Assembly (NCBI RefSeq): GCF_003063265.1
Contig: NZ_NERU01000007.1
Coordinates: forward strand, 62,001 to 126,000
Source of the DNA: Limnohabitans sp. WS1
GTDB lineage: Bacteria > Pseudomonadota > Gammaproteobacteria > Burkholderiales > Burkholderiaceae_C
Reading direction: 5' to 3'
DNA length: 64,000 nt
The translations under genes and the position numbers were made by a program. This document shows, one piece after another, positions 55,596 to 64,000 of the stretch. The notes under the pieces are model-generated. The model made no database searches. It saw nothing but the letters and a program-made list of their open reading frames with translations, and had not been told where the DNA came from. Every line of letters starts with the position of its first letter. Positions within the stretch are counted from its first letter, which is position 1.

Positions 55596-55684
55596 CTTCG
55601 ACAGGCTCAGGGCAAACGACCTCCACGGCCCACCCCCTCTTGATCTCTCCGAACGGCCCGCCGCTCGGGCTGAGCTTGTCGAAG
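55596..55684. repeat. Imperfect inverted repeat between ribF and ileS
   Basis: The arms CTTCGACAGGCTCAGGG (55596-55612) and GGCTGAGCTTGTCGAAG (55668-55684) match as an inverted repeat at 14 of 17 positions, with about 55 bases between. This is a known kind of dispersed intergenic repeat in many Proteobacteria. It fills the gap before ileS and is read through by an open frame that is not coding. Confidence 0.65.
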
Positions 55685-55704
55685 CCCTCTCGACCCGACG
55701 CACC

Positions 55705-58560
55705 ATGACCGACAAAACCCAGAACCCCGATACCCGCATCAACATGATGGACACCCCTTTCCCGATGCGCGGCGACCTGCCCAAGCGCGAGCCGGGTTGG
55801 GTGAACGACTGGAACGACGGCGGTTTGTACAAGAAACTGCGCGCCGCCCGTCAAGGCGCCCCGCTGTTTGTGCTGCACGACGGCCCGCCCTACGCCAACG
55901 GCAAACTGCACATCGGCCACGCGCTGAACAAAGTGCTGAAAGACATGATCGTCAAGTCCAAGCAGCTCGCTGGCTTTGACGCTCAGTACATCCCCGGCTG
56001 GGACTGCCACGGCCTGCCGATCGAAAACGCGATTGAAAAACTGCATGGCCGCAACCTGAGCCGCGACGACATGCAGGCCAAAAGCCGCGCCTTTGCCACC
56101 GAGCAAATCGGCCAGCAGCGCGAAGACTTCAAGCGCCTGGGCGTGCTGGGCGACTGGGAACGCCCTTACCGCACCATGGACCCGGCCAACGAAGCCGGTG
56201 AAATCCGCGCCTTCAAGCGCGTGATCGAGCGCGGTTTTGTCTACCGCGGCCTCAAGCCCGTGTACTGGTGTTTTGACTGCGGCTCTTCCCTGGCCGAGTT
56301 CGAGATCGAATACCAGGACAAGCAAAGCGACACGCTGGACGTGGCCTTTGAAACCGATGACGCGGCCGCGCTGGCTGCAGCCTTTGGCCTGACTGCTTTG
56401 CCCGCTGGTCAAAGCGGCTTTGCCGTGATCTGGACCACCACCGCCTGGACCATCCCCGCCAACCAGGCCCTGAACGCCCACCCCGAGCTGACCTATGCGC
56501 TGGTTCAAACCGACAAGGGCTGCCTGGTGCTGGCCGAGTCGCTGGTGGACAAATGCCTGGAGCGCTTTGGCCTGCAAGGCGGCACGGTGCTCGCCACTGC
56601 CAAGGGCACCGCGCTGGGCGGCCTGAACTTCCGCCACCCCTTGTACGACGTGGACGCGGGCTACAAGCGCCTGTCGCCCGTGTACCTGGCCGAATACGTC
56701 AGTGACAGCGACGGCACGGGCTTGGTCCACTCCTCGCCCGCTTATGGCGTGGACGACTTCAACTCCTGCATCGCCAACGGCCTGAAGTACGACGACATCC
56801 TGAACCCGGTGCAAGGCAACGGCACCTACGCGGCCGACTTCCCGCTGTTTGGCGGTCTGCACATCTGGAAAGCCATCCCCGTGGTACTCGATGCCCTGCG
56901 CAACGCGGGCCGCTTGCTGTCCACCGTGACCATCACCCACAGCTACCCGCACTGCTGGCGTCACAAAACCCCCGTCATCTACCGCGCTGCCGCCCAATGG
57001 TTTGTGCGCATGGACGAGGGCGAGGGCGTGTTCACGAAGGACAAAGCCCCCAAGACCCTGCGCCAGCTGGCACTGGACGCCATCGAGCAAACCCAGTTCT
57101 ATCCAGAAAACGGCAAAACCCGCCTGCGCGACATGATCGCCAACCGCCCCGACTGGTGCATCTCGCGCCAGCGCTCATGGGGCGTGCCCGTGCCCTTCTT
57201 CTTGCACAAGGACAGTGGCGAGCTGCACCCCAACACCATGGCCATCCTGGACCAGGCCGCTGACATCGTCGAAAAAGGCGGCATCGAAGCTTGGAGCCGC
57301 GTGACGGTGGAAGAGATTCTGGGTGCGGCCGATGCGCCCAGCTACACCAAGAGCACCGACATTCTGGAAGTCTGGTTCGACTCCGGCTCCACCTTCCAGC
57401 ATGTGCTGCGCACCAGCCACAAAGACGCGTATGGCGTGGCGCCTTTCCACGACCAAGGCCCAGAGGCTGACCTGTACCTCGAAGGCCACGACCAGCACCG
57501 CGGTTGGTTCCACAGCTCGCTGCTGCTGGGCTGCGCCTTGTACGACCGTGCGCCCTACCGCGGTTTGCTGACCCACGGCTTTGCCACCGACGGCCAAGGC
57601 CGCAAGATGAGCAAAAGCTTGGGCAACACCGTCGAGCCCCAAACCATCAACTCCAAGATGGGCGCGGAAATCGTGCGCCTGTGGGTGGCCAGCACCGACT
57701 ACTCAGGCGACCTGAACATCGACGACAAGATCCTCGCCCGCGTGGTGGATGCCTACCGCCGCATCCGCAACACCTTGCGCTTCTTGCTGGCCAACGTGAG
57801 CGACTTCGACCCGGCCACAGACACCGTGCCCGACGACCAGCTGCTGGAAATCGACCGCTTTGCCCTGGCCCGCGCCGCCGAGTTGCAGGCCGATATCCGC
57901 GCCCACTTCGACAAGTACGAGTTCCACCCCGTGGTCTCCAAACTGCAGATCTACTGCTCGGAAGACCTGGGTGCGTTCTATCTGGACGTGCTCAAGGGCC
58001 GCCTGTACACCACCGCCCCCAAGAGCCTGGCACGCCGCAGTGCCCAAACCGCTTTGTGGCGCATCACCCACGGCATGCTGCGCTGGATGGCACCTTTCCT
58101 GTCCTTCACGGCCGAAGAAGCTTGGAAGACTTTCGGCACCTCCGAATCCATCTTCCTGGAAACCTTCGGCGACTTTGGCGCGGCCGATGAGCAGCTGCTC
58201 GCCAAGTGGGCCCGCATCCGCGAAATCCGCGACCTGGCCAACAAGGACATCGAAAACCTGCGCACCGCAGGCCAAGTGGGCGCGTCGCTGCAAGCCGAGA
58301 TCACGCTGACCGCCCCTGCGGCAGACCACGCCCTGTTGGCCAGCCTGGGCGCTGACATCAAGTTTGTTTTCATCACGTCCAAAGTCACTTTGCAAGCGGG
58401 CGAGGCGCTGGCGGTGCAGGTCACGGCCAGCCAAGCCACCAAGTGCGAACGCTGCTGGCACTACGCGGACGACGTGGGCCAAGACGCGGCTCACCCCACC
58501 ATTTGCGGGCGCTGCGTGAGCAACCTGCATGGCGCTGGCGAAACACGCCACGTTGCCTGA
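55705..58560 (+). CDS. ileS: Isoleucyl-tRNA synthetase
   Basis: Charges tRNA-Ile, 951 residues. HIGH is at 69-72 and KMSKS at 634-638. The editing domain and the C-terminal zinc finger CERC...CGRC are present. The ATG at 55705 gives [20 protein letters not shown]; a longer reading runs through the upstream repeat and is not credible. No good ribosome site is visible, so its translation may depend on the upstream gene. Confidence 0.96.
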   Translation: MTDKTQNPDTRINMMDTPFPMRGDLPKREPGWVNDWNDGGLYKKLRAARQGAPLFVLHDGPPYANGKLHIGHALNKVLKDMIVKSKQLAGFDAQYIPGWDCHGLPIENAIEKLHGRNLSRDDMQAKSRAFATEQIGQQREDFKRLGVLGDWERPYRTMDPANEAGEIRAFKRVIERGFVYRGLKPVYWCFDCGSSLAEFEIEYQDKQSDTLDVAFETDDAAALAAAFGLTALPAGQSGFAVIWTTTAWTIPANQALNAHPELTYALVQTDKGCLVLAESLVDKCLERFGLQGGTVLATAKGTALGGLNFRHPLYDVDAGYKRLSPVYLAEYVSDSDGTGLVHSSPAYGVDDFNSCIANGLKYDDILNPVQGNGTYAADFPLFGGLHIWKAIPVVLDALRNAGRLLSTVTITHSYPHCWRHKTPVIYRAAAQWFVRMDEGEGVFTKDKAPKTLRQLALDAIEQTQFYPENGKTRLRDMIANRPDWCISRQRSWGVPVPFFLHKDSGELHPNTMAILDQAADIVEKGGIEAWSRVTVEEILGAADAPSYTKSTDILEVWFDSGSTFQHVLRTSHKDAYGVAPFHDQGPEADLYLEGHDQHRGWFHSSLLLGCALYDRAPYRGLLTHGFATDGQGRKMSKSLGNTVEPQTINSKMGAEIVRLWVASTDYSGDLNIDDKILARVVDAYRRIRNTLRFLLANVSDFDPATDTVPDDQLLEIDRFALARAAELQADIRAHFDKYEFHPVVSKLQIYCSEDLGAFYLDVLKGRLYTTAPKSLARRSAQTALWRITHGMLRWMAPFLSFTAEEAWKTFGTSESIFLETFGDFGAADEQLLAKWARIREIRDLANKDIENLRTAGQVGASLQAEITLTAPAADHALLASLGADIKFVFITSKVTLQAGEALAVQVTASQATKCERCWHYADDVGQDAAHPTICGRCVSNLHGAGETRHVA

Positions 58561-58591
58561 CCTTCACGCACAACCCAGACAAGGCAAGTCC

Positions 58592-59107
58592 ATGGCCAGT
58601 TCCAAAAAATTCAGCAAAAGCGGTTCGGGCAACCGCTCAGGCATGGCCCTTTGGCTGGGCATCGCCTTGCTGGTGTTGGTGCTCGACCAGTTCACCAAGG
58701 TGTTGGTGCTGGGCGTTTTTCAGCTGGGAGACAGCACGCCCATCACCTCGTTTTTTAACTTGGTGCGGGTGCACAACCACGGCGCGGCATTCTCGTTTCT
58801 GGCGGGTGCTGGTGGTTGGCAGCGCTGGTTTTTCACGGGCATCGGTGTGGCTGCGGCCATCTTCATGGTCTGGATGCTGCGTGCCCACCCCGGCCAAAAG
58901 CTCTTCAGCCTGGCCATTTCGCTCATTCTGGGGGGGGCGATTGGCAACGTGATCGACCGCCTGCTGCATGGCTACGTGGTCGATTTTTTAGACTTTTACT
59001 GGGGCGTTTGGCACTTTCCGGCATTCAACGTCGCTGACGCTGGCATCAGCGTGGGCGCCGCACTGCTGATCCTGGACGAAATCCTGCGCGTGCGGCGCGG
59101 ACGCTGA
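58592..59107 (+). CDS. lspA: Lipoprotein signal peptidase
   Basis: Inner-membrane aspartyl protease of 171 residues that removes lipoprotein signal peptides. Four membrane segments, catalytic Asp pair in [20 protein letters not shown] and [11 protein letters not shown], and [16 protein letters not shown] near the middle. The N-terminal 17 residues are polar. It lies 31 bases after ileS in the usual gene order. Confidence 0.95.
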   Translation: MASSKKFSKSGSGNRSGMALWLGIALLVLVLDQFTKVLVLGVFQLGDSTPITSFFNLVRVHNHGAAFSFLAGAGGWQRWFFTGIGVAAAIFMVWMLRAHPGQKLFSLAISLILGGAIGNVIDRLLHGYVVDFLDFYWGVWHFPAFNVADAGISVGAALLILDEILRVRRGR

Positions 59108-59150
59108 ACTCGGTTAAGCTATTTGACCTGATTGAAAAACGGAGACTCCC

Positions 59151-60299
59151 ATGCCCGGATTGCTGCCCCACATTGACCCCGATGGTCTGCTTGAATTTTC
59201 AGTGGTCTACACCGACCGCGCCCTGAACCACATGTCCAAGCGCTTTGGCGGCGTGATGACCGACATCTCACGCATGCTCAAAACCGTGTACGGTGCCCAC
59301 TCGGTCGCGCTGGTGCCCGGCAGTGGCACTTTCGGCATGGAGTCGGTGGCCCGCCAGTTCGCGACCAACCAGCACGTCATGGTGATCCGCAACGGCTGGT
59401 TCAGCTTCCGCTGGACGCAGATTTTTGACATGGGCCAGATTCCCAAGAGCCACAGCGTGCTCAAGGCTCGCCGCATCGCTGCGGGCTCACAAGCAGCTTG
59501 GGCGCCTGCCCCCATCGAAGAAGTCAAAGCCGCCATTGCCGCTGAAAAACCCGCTTTGGTGTTCGCGCCGCATGTGGAGACCGCCGCTGGCATGATGCTG
59601 CCCGACGATTACCTCAAGGCTGTGTCCGACGCTGTGCACGCGGTGGGCGGTTTGTTTGTGCTGGACTGCATTGCCTCGGGTGCCATGTGGGTCGACATGA
59701 AAGCCACGGGTGTGGACTTGCTGATCAGCGCACCACAAAAGGGCTGGAGCAGCTCGCCCTGCTGTGCCATGGTCATGCTGAGCGAACGTGCCCGCCAAGC
59801 CATCGACAGCACGACCAGCACCACCTTTGCCATGGACCTGAAAAAATGGTTGCAAGTGATGGAGACCTACGAAAGTGGTGCCCACATGTACCACACCACC
59901 TTGCCCACCGATGCGCTGCAACGCCTGCAAGAAGCCATGTTGGAAACCGAAGCCTATGGTTTTGCCAAGGTGCGTGAAGAACAAATGGCACTGGGTCGTC
60001 AAGTGCGCTCAATGCTTCTGGAGCACGGTTTCCCCAGTGTGGCCGCGCCCGGTTTCGAAGCGCCCGGCGTGGTGGTGAGCTACACCACCGATCCGGACAT
60101 CCAAAGCAGCAAGAAGTTCTTGGCCTTGGGCCTGCAAACCGCTGCGGGTGTGCCCTTGCAGTGCGACGAACCTGCGGACTTCCGCACCTTCCGCATGGGC
60201 TTGTTTGGCCTGGACAAATGGCACCAAGTGCCCCGCACCCTGCAGATCTTGAGTGATGCGCTCGAGACCATCGCACCCAAGGCCAAGCTGGCGGCCTGA
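59151..60299 (+). CDS. Class V aminotransferase (alanine/serine-glyoxylate type)
   Basis: PLP enzyme of 382 residues. The cofactor lysine is Lys197 in SAPQKGWSSSP, with HVETAAGMMLPDDYL and DCIASGAMWVDMKATGVDLL before it. It resembles serine-glyoxylate/alanine-glyoxylate aminotransferases; the exact amino donor is not certain. An ACGGAGACTCCC site precedes the start. Confidence 0.87.
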   Translation: MPGLLPHIDPDGLLEFSVVYTDRALNHMSKRFGGVMTDISRMLKTVYGAHSVALVPGSGTFGMESVARQFATNQHVMVIRNGWFSFRWTQIFDMGQIPKSHSVLKARRIAAGSQAAWAPAPIEEVKAAIAAEKPALVFAPHVETAAGMMLPDDYLKAVSDAVHAVGGLFVLDCIASGAMWVDMKATGVDLLISAPQKGWSSSPCCAMVMLSERARQAIDSTTSTTFAMDLKKWLQVMETYESGAHMYHTTLPTDALQRLQEAMLETEAYGFAKVREEQMALGRQVRSMLLEHGFPSVAAPGFEAPGVVVSYTTDPDIQSSKKFLALGLQTAAGVPLQCDEPADFRTFRMGLFGLDKWHQVPRTLQILSDALETIAPKAKLAA

Positions 60300-60312
60300 T
60301 CGGTCTGATGAC

Positions 60313-60373
60313 CACCCTGCCGCTGGGGCAGGGTGATAACCACAAGAAATGGGCGCTCAATTGAGCGCCCATT
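60313..60373. terminator. Double hairpin after the aminotransferase gene
   Basis: Two structures in a row: a 9-bp stem CACCCTGCC/GGCAGGGTG (60313-60321, 60327-60335), and a perfect 26-base palindrome (60348-60373) whose core is GGGCGCTC-AATT-GAGCGCCC. The latter has T-rich sequence on both sides (GACTTTTG on plus, TTTCTTG on minus). It probably ends transcription from both converging genes. Confidence 0.55.
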
Positions 60374-60421
60374 GACTTTTGCAGGAGCCCCGCCCCCAGG
60401 GCGATGACTCGTGGATCACAA

Positions 60422-60538
60422 AGGGGCTATCGCGACGAGGGCGTCGCTCCTACAGGGTGCAGATCACATCAGATGCCGCGCCCACCGGGTGCCGCGCCCA
60501 CCGGGTGCCGCGCCCATCAGGCGCCGCCCCCACAGAGC
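60422..60538. repeat. REP-like hairpin followed by short tandem repeats
   Basis: A REP-type sequence with the stem GCGACG/CGTCGC (60432-60437, 60442-60447) in the context TATCGCGACGAGGGCGTCGC is followed by four imperfect 16-bp units (GCCGCGCCCACCGGGT type) at 60475-60538, two identical and two decayed. This lies between the terminator and qor, 28 bases before the qor stop. It is noncoding. Confidence 0.65.
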
Positions 60539-60565
60539 ATCACCACACGCCGCCCCCCAACAGCC

Positions 60566-61549
60566 TCACAAAGTGATGATGGTGCAACCCGTGGTTTTGC
60601 GGGCTTCCAGGGCGATGTGGGCATCCTGAATTTGCGCCAGCGGGAAGGTCTGGTCAATGTGGATCTTGACCTTACCGCTGGTCACGGCTTCGAACAAATC
60701 ATCGGCCATTTCCTGCGTATTTTCGCGGGTGGTGATGTGGCTGAACAAGGTCTGGCGTGTCACATAAATCGAGCCCTTGGGGCCGAGGATGCCCGGCGCA
60801 AACGGGGCCACAGGGCCTGAGGCATTGCCAAAGCTGGCCATCAAACCGAAGGGGGCCAAGCAGTCGAGCGACTTGTCCCAGGTGTCCTTGCCCACAGAGT
60901 CGTAAACCACCTTCACGCCCTTGCCGCCCGTGATCTCTTTGACCTTGGCCTGGAAATCTTCGGTCGAATAGTTGATGCAGAACTCCGCGCCGTTGGCCAA
61001 AGCCAGTGCGCACTTCGCGTCACTGCCCGCAGTGCCGATCAGGCGCAGACCCAAGGCCTTGGCCCACTGGCAGGCGATCAGGCCAACACCACCGGCTGCG
61101 GCGTGGAACAGCACAAAGTCACCGGCTTTCAGGCCACCCTGGGGCAGCGTGCGCTTGAGCAAATACTGCGCCGTCAGACCCTTGAGCATCATGGCCGCGC
61201 CCGTCTCGAACGAGATCGCATCGGGCAGCTTGCACACGCACTTGGCAGGCATCACACGCACTTCGCAGTAGCTGCCGGGCGGCTGGCTGGCATAGGCCGC
61301 GCGGTCGCCCACTTGCAAGTGCGTCACGCCCTCGCCCACGGCTTCGACCACGCCCGAGCCTTCCATGCCCAATTTGAGGGGCATGGGCAGCGGATACAAA
61401 CCACCGCGCTGGTAAACGTCAATGAAGTTCAGGCCGATGGCTTTGTGGCGGATGCGGATCTCGCCAGGGCCGGGTTCGCCCACGGTCACATCGACCAGTT
61501 TCATGACTTCGGGACCGCCGTTCTGGTCGATCTGGACTGCAAGGCTCAT
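60566..61549 (-). CDS. qor: NADPH:quinone oxidoreductase (Qor family)
   Basis: Zinc-independent medium-chain reductase of 327 residues: LNFIDVYQRGGLYPLPMPLK, GMEGSGVVEAVGEGV, the NADPH loop LFHAAAGGVGLIACQWAKAL, and the C-terminal RKTTGCTIITL. It reduces quinones or enones by one electron pairs. The start at 61549 has CAGGAGAACACC upstream; the longer frame has no homology. Confidence 0.93.
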   Translation of the reverse strand: MSLAVQIDQNGGPEVMKLVDVTVGEPGPGEIRIRHKAIGLNFIDVYQRGGLYPLPMPLKLGMEGSGVVEAVGEGVTHLQVGDRAAYASQPPGSYCEVRVMPAKCVCKLPDAISFETGAAMMLKGLTAQYLLKRTLPQGGLKAGDFVLFHAAAGGVGLIACQWAKALGLRLIGTAGSDAKCALALANGAEFCINYSTEDFQAKVKEITGGKGVKVVYDSVGKDTWDKSLDCLAPFGLMASFGNASGPVAPFAPGILGPKGSIYVTRQTLFSHITTRENTQEMADDLFEAVTSGKVKIHIDQTFPLAQIQDAHIALEARKTTGCTIITL

Positions 61550-61681
61550 GGTGTTCTCCTGTTGGAATGGTGATTTCAAACTGAACACTTTGCCACGAAA
61601 CATGAGCCCGAGCCGAAAACAGGGGCAGTTGGGGGACAGTTTGGCGACAGCGGGAAAACCCGAGTGCCGATACAGTGACTC

Positions 61682-62581
61682 ATGTCTCAAAAACTCTCGC
61701 CCCTGACCGCCTTGCTGCTGACCGTGCCGCCTTTGCTGTGGGCAGGCAACGCAGTGGTGGGCCGCCTGGTCAGCGATCTGGTGCCGCCCATCACACTCAA
61801 CTTTTTGCGCTGGGCTGTGGCCTTGTTCATTTTGCTGCCTTTGGCGGCCTGGGTCTTGAAGCGCAACAGTGGCCTGTGGCAGCACTGGCGTCGTTTTGCG
61901 CTGCTCAGTTTGTTGGGTGTGGGCTGCTACAACGCGCTGCAATACCTGGCCCTGCAAACCTCCACCCCATTGAATGTGACCCTGGTGGCCGCCAGCAGCC
62001 CGGTGTGGATGCTGGCCATCGGGGCACTGTTTTTTCAGGCCCCGGTGCGCCGCGCCCAAATCTACGGCGCGGTGTTGTCTATTGTGGGCGTGCTGGTGGT
62101 CTTGTCGCGCGGCGACTGGACCCAGCTCATGGCGGTGCGCTTGGTGATCGGTGACCTGTTCATTTTGCTGGCCACGGCCTGCTGGTCTTGGTACAGCTGG
62201 CTGCTCAGCCGCAAAGACGAGCCCGAAGCCATCCGAAACGACTGGGCGGCATTCTTGCTCGCACAGGTGGTGTTTGGCCTGGCCTGGTCGGGCCTGTTTG
62301 CGGGCATGGAATGGGGCCTGACCGATGCGCACATCACTTGGGGCTGGCCGCTCGTCAGTGCGCTGGCCTTTGTGGCCGTGGGCCCGGCCGTGCTGGCCTA
62401 CCGCTGCTGGGGCCTGGGCATCCAGCAGGCAGGCCCTGCAGTGGCGGGCTTTTTTGCCAACCTCACCCCGCTGTTTGCGGCCATCTTCTCAGCCGCCTTT
62501 TTGGGCGAGTTGCCCCAGCTCTTCCACGGGCTGGCGTTTGCGCTGATCATTGGCGGGATTTGGGTGTCTTCAAGGAAATAA
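61682..62581 (+). CDS. DMT-family (EamA) transporter
   Basis: Membrane protein of 299 residues with ten segments in two EamA repeats: PPLLWAGNAVVGRLVSDLVP, LRWAVALFILLPLAAWVL, TSTPLNVTLVAASSPVWMLA and the second repeat AGPAVAGFFANLTPLFAAIF. Members export amino acids or metabolites; this one's substrate is unknown. It is divergent from qor. Confidence 0.88.
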   Translation: MSQKLSPLTALLLTVPPLLWAGNAVVGRLVSDLVPPITLNFLRWAVALFILLPLAAWVLKRNSGLWQHWRRFALLSLLGVGCYNALQYLALQTSTPLNVTLVAASSPVWMLAIGALFFQAPVRRAQIYGAVLSIVGVLVVLSRGDWTQLMAVRLVIGDLFILLATACWSWYSWLLSRKDEPEAIRNDWAAFLLAQVVFGLAWSGLFAGMEWGLTDAHITWGWPLVSALAFVAVGPAVLAYRCWGLGIQQAGPAVAGFFANLTPLFAAIFSAAFLGELPQLFHGLAFALIIGGIWVSSRK

Positions 62582-62781
62582 GACGAGCGGTTTTGACCCC
62601 GCTGAAGCAGAAATTTCAACCATTGATTTTTGCTGCGAGCACGGACAGAGATTTGACGAAAGACTCGTTTGGAGCAAGTGCTGCCGCCCATTTTTTATTC
62701 CCAACTAAAAGCCGAGTCGGAGAGCGGACTTTCACGCGCGACCATCTCGATCAAGACCCATGTCCGGTCCGCAGGGCACTG

Positions 62782-62809
62782 CCGACATGATAGGCAAAAT
62801 CAGTAAAAT
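62782..62809 (+). promoter_or_regulatory. Likely promoter of the AbiE-type operon
   Basis: A -35 box CCGACA (62782-62787), a 16-base spacer and a -10 box TAAAAT (62804-62809) lie 27 bases before the antitoxin start. A small palindrome, CTTCAATGAAG (62818-62828), follows between the promoter and the gene and may be an operator. Confidence 0.5.
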
Positions 62810-62836
62810 GCATGAAACTTCAATGAAGAGACATTC

Positions 62837-63448
62837 ATGACTGCCGCTGCCTTACTGCACACCCCGTCTTTGAAGGGCGCCACGGCTCACCTGGCGGATG
62901 GCTTGCGCCCCGGCCACGTCTACCGGCGCGAGGATTTGGCTTTTCTGAGCAATGCCATTGATCGGCATCTGCACGAACTGGTGGCCATCGGTAAGCTTCA
63001 AAAACTGGCCCAAGGGCTTTACCACGCACCCAAACAATCCAGCTTTGGTCCACTCCCGCCTGCCGACGATCAGGTGGTGAAAGGCTTTCTGCGGGACAAG
63101 GAATTTCTGGTGTTCTCGCCTTCGGCTTACAACGCAGTGGGTCTGGGCACCACCCAACTCTACAACTGCACGCTGGTCTACAACCACAAGCGCCATGGCG
63201 TCTTCCAACTGGGCAATCGACAGTTCGACTTCCGGGTGAAGCCACGCTTTCCCAAAAAGCTGAGCCGGGAGTTCCTCTACGTGGATTTGCTCAACAACCT
63301 GAACGAACTGGCCGAAGACCGCGATGTGGTGCTCAGCCAGGCCCGCAGCAAGTTGTCCTCCTTTGATCTCAAGCGCTTGCAGGAGGCTGTCAAAAACTAC
63401 GGCAACATGGCCACACGCAAACGCTTTCGGGAGTGGATGGGTGCTTGA
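62837..63448 (+). CDS. AbiEi-type antitoxin/transcriptional regulator
   Basis: Protein of 203 residues: an N-terminal winged helix (GHVYRREDLAFLSNAIDRHL, ELVAIGKLQKLAQGLYHAPK) and an AbiEi/DUF6088-type C-terminal domain (FLVFSPSAYNAVGLGTTQLY). In known type IV systems it represses the operon and counters the nucleotidyltransferase toxin. It overlaps the next gene by eight bases. Confidence 0.83.
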   Translation: MTAAALLHTPSLKGATAHLADGLRPGHVYRREDLAFLSNAIDRHLHELVAIGKLQKLAQGLYHAPKQSSFGPLPPADDQVVKGFLRDKEFLVFSPSAYNAVGLGTTQLYNCTLVYNHKRHGVFQLGNRQFDFRVKPRFPKKLSREFLYVDLLNNLNELAEDRDVVLSQARSKLSSFDLKRLQEAVKNYGNMATRKRFREWMGA

Positions 63449-64000
63449 ATTTCTCCACGACCGGCGCGACTTCGACCAATTGCTTGCGGTCGTCGCCAAC
63501 GACCGGGGACTTGATCCCATGCTGGTCGAAAAAGACTACTGGATCATGCATGGCCTGTGGGGCCTTCAGGCTCAGGGTTTTGTGTTCGAGCTCAAAGGTG
63601 GCACGTCCTTATCCAAAGGCTTTGGGGTGATTCATCGGTTTTCGGAAGACATTGACATCCGCATCGAGCCACCAGCTGACTTGGACGTGAAAACCGGTCG
63701 CAACCAGGACAAGCCGGCACACATCGCATCGCGGCTGGCCTTTTACGACGAGCTGGCCAAACGCATCCGCATTCCTGGCGTCGACAGCGTCGAGCGGGAC
63801 ACCTTTTTTGATGATGACAAGATGCGCAGTGCCGGCATTCGCCTGAACTATTACCCGCGCACGACCACCTTGTCCGGCGTGAAAGATGGCATCTTGCTGG
63901 AGCTGGGCTTTGATGACACGGCGCCCAATCGCGCTGTGACCATTTCTTCGTGGGCTTTGGAGTTTGCCCGGGATCGAGATATTCAGGTCTTGGACAACCG
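63441..64000 (+). CDS. AbiEii-type nucleotidyltransferase toxin (3' part missing)
   Basis: Reads from a GTG at 63441 to the right edge without stop (186 codons). The nucleotidyltransferase motifs are ELKGGTSLSKGF and RFSEDIDIRIEP, the GGTSLSK...DIDI pair of the AbiEii/DUF1814 family. These toxins use nucleotide triphosphates to modify tRNA or other targets and act in abortive phage infection. It pairs with the AbiEi gene. The C-terminus and any further defence genes lie outside the window. Confidence 0.85.
   Translation, partial: MLEFLHDRRDFDQLLAVVANDRGLDPMLVEKDYWIMHGLWGLQAQGFVFELKGGTSLSKGFGVIHRFSEDIDIRIEPPADLDVKTGRNQDKPAHIASRLAFYDELAKRIRIPGVDSVERDTFFDDDKMRSAGIRLNYYPRTTTLSGVKDGILLELGFDDTAPNRAVTISSWALEFARDRDIQVLDN

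Noticed and set aside
60475-60538. Tandem 16-bp units as a possible CRISPR
   Set aside because: Units are contiguous with no spacers and there are no cas genes.
1-64000. tRNA, rRNA, transposase, integrase or phage genes
   Set aside because: I looked for their usual motifs and saw none; short or odd RNAs could still be missed by eye.

Overview
The window looks like chromosomal DNA of a Burkholderiales bacterium, most likely family Comamonadaceae (Limnohabitans/Polaromonas-like). This is inferred from protein character and gene order (bamE-fur, hprK-ptsN-hpf, ssb-MFS-uvrA, ribF-ileS-lspA, a DUF3422 protein, a branched-chain-type ABC importer). There is no rRNA in the window to settle it. I recognise 64 protein genes, two of them cut by the window ends, and no tRNA, rRNA, CRISPR array or intact insertion sequence.

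Region 1 (1-15.7 kb) is mostly housekeeping: a MotA/TolQ/ExbB-like channel subunit, dapB and bamE facing fur; the nitrogen-PTS group hprK-ptsN-hpf; an MFS exporter; a patatin-like lipase; corA behind a hairpin-rich leader; mtnN; fadD; a CPBP membrane protease; the proton-pumping transhydrogenase pntAB; and nudJ. Region 2 (15.8-20.4 kb) is a four-gene minus-strand operon (lytic transglycosylase, MBOAT acyltransferase, two different SGNH esterase-type proteins). It lies between nudJ and mnmA, which are neighbours in E. coli, and looks like an O-acylation system for a cell-envelope polymer.

Region 3 (21.6-33.7 kb) is catabolic. It holds a two-subunit Rieske ring-hydroxylating oxygenase facing its own LysR regulator, then a long minus-strand series: LysR regulator, SDR-family protein lacking the usual catalytic Tyr, tcuA, tcuB, and a complete Liv-type ABC importer. 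The order suggests that the importer feeds a tricarballylate-like or related acid to TcuAB. Region 4 (33.7-41.5 kb) has DUF3422, a SLAC1/TehA-like channel, ssb, an MFS transporter, uvrA and a GNAT acetyltransferase.

Region 5 (41.6-49.6 kb) is accessory in character: glutaredoxin, a RelBE-like pair with a clear palindromic operator, a CYTH phosphatase, AraC regulator/cytochrome P450, a YefM-YoeB-like pair whose toxin appears to use a CTG start, a hotdog thioesterase with a MerR regulator, a self-inhibited Fic protein and a class-C-type serine hydrolase. Region 6 (49.6-62.6 kb) returns to core functions (purN, an acyl-CoA dehydrogenase pair, ribF-ileS-lspA, a class V aminotransferase, qor, a DMT transporter) plus an exported ATP-dependent DNA ligase and an HNH nuclease. 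The window ends inside an AbiE-type toxin-antitoxin/abortive-infection locus (62.8-64.0 kb).
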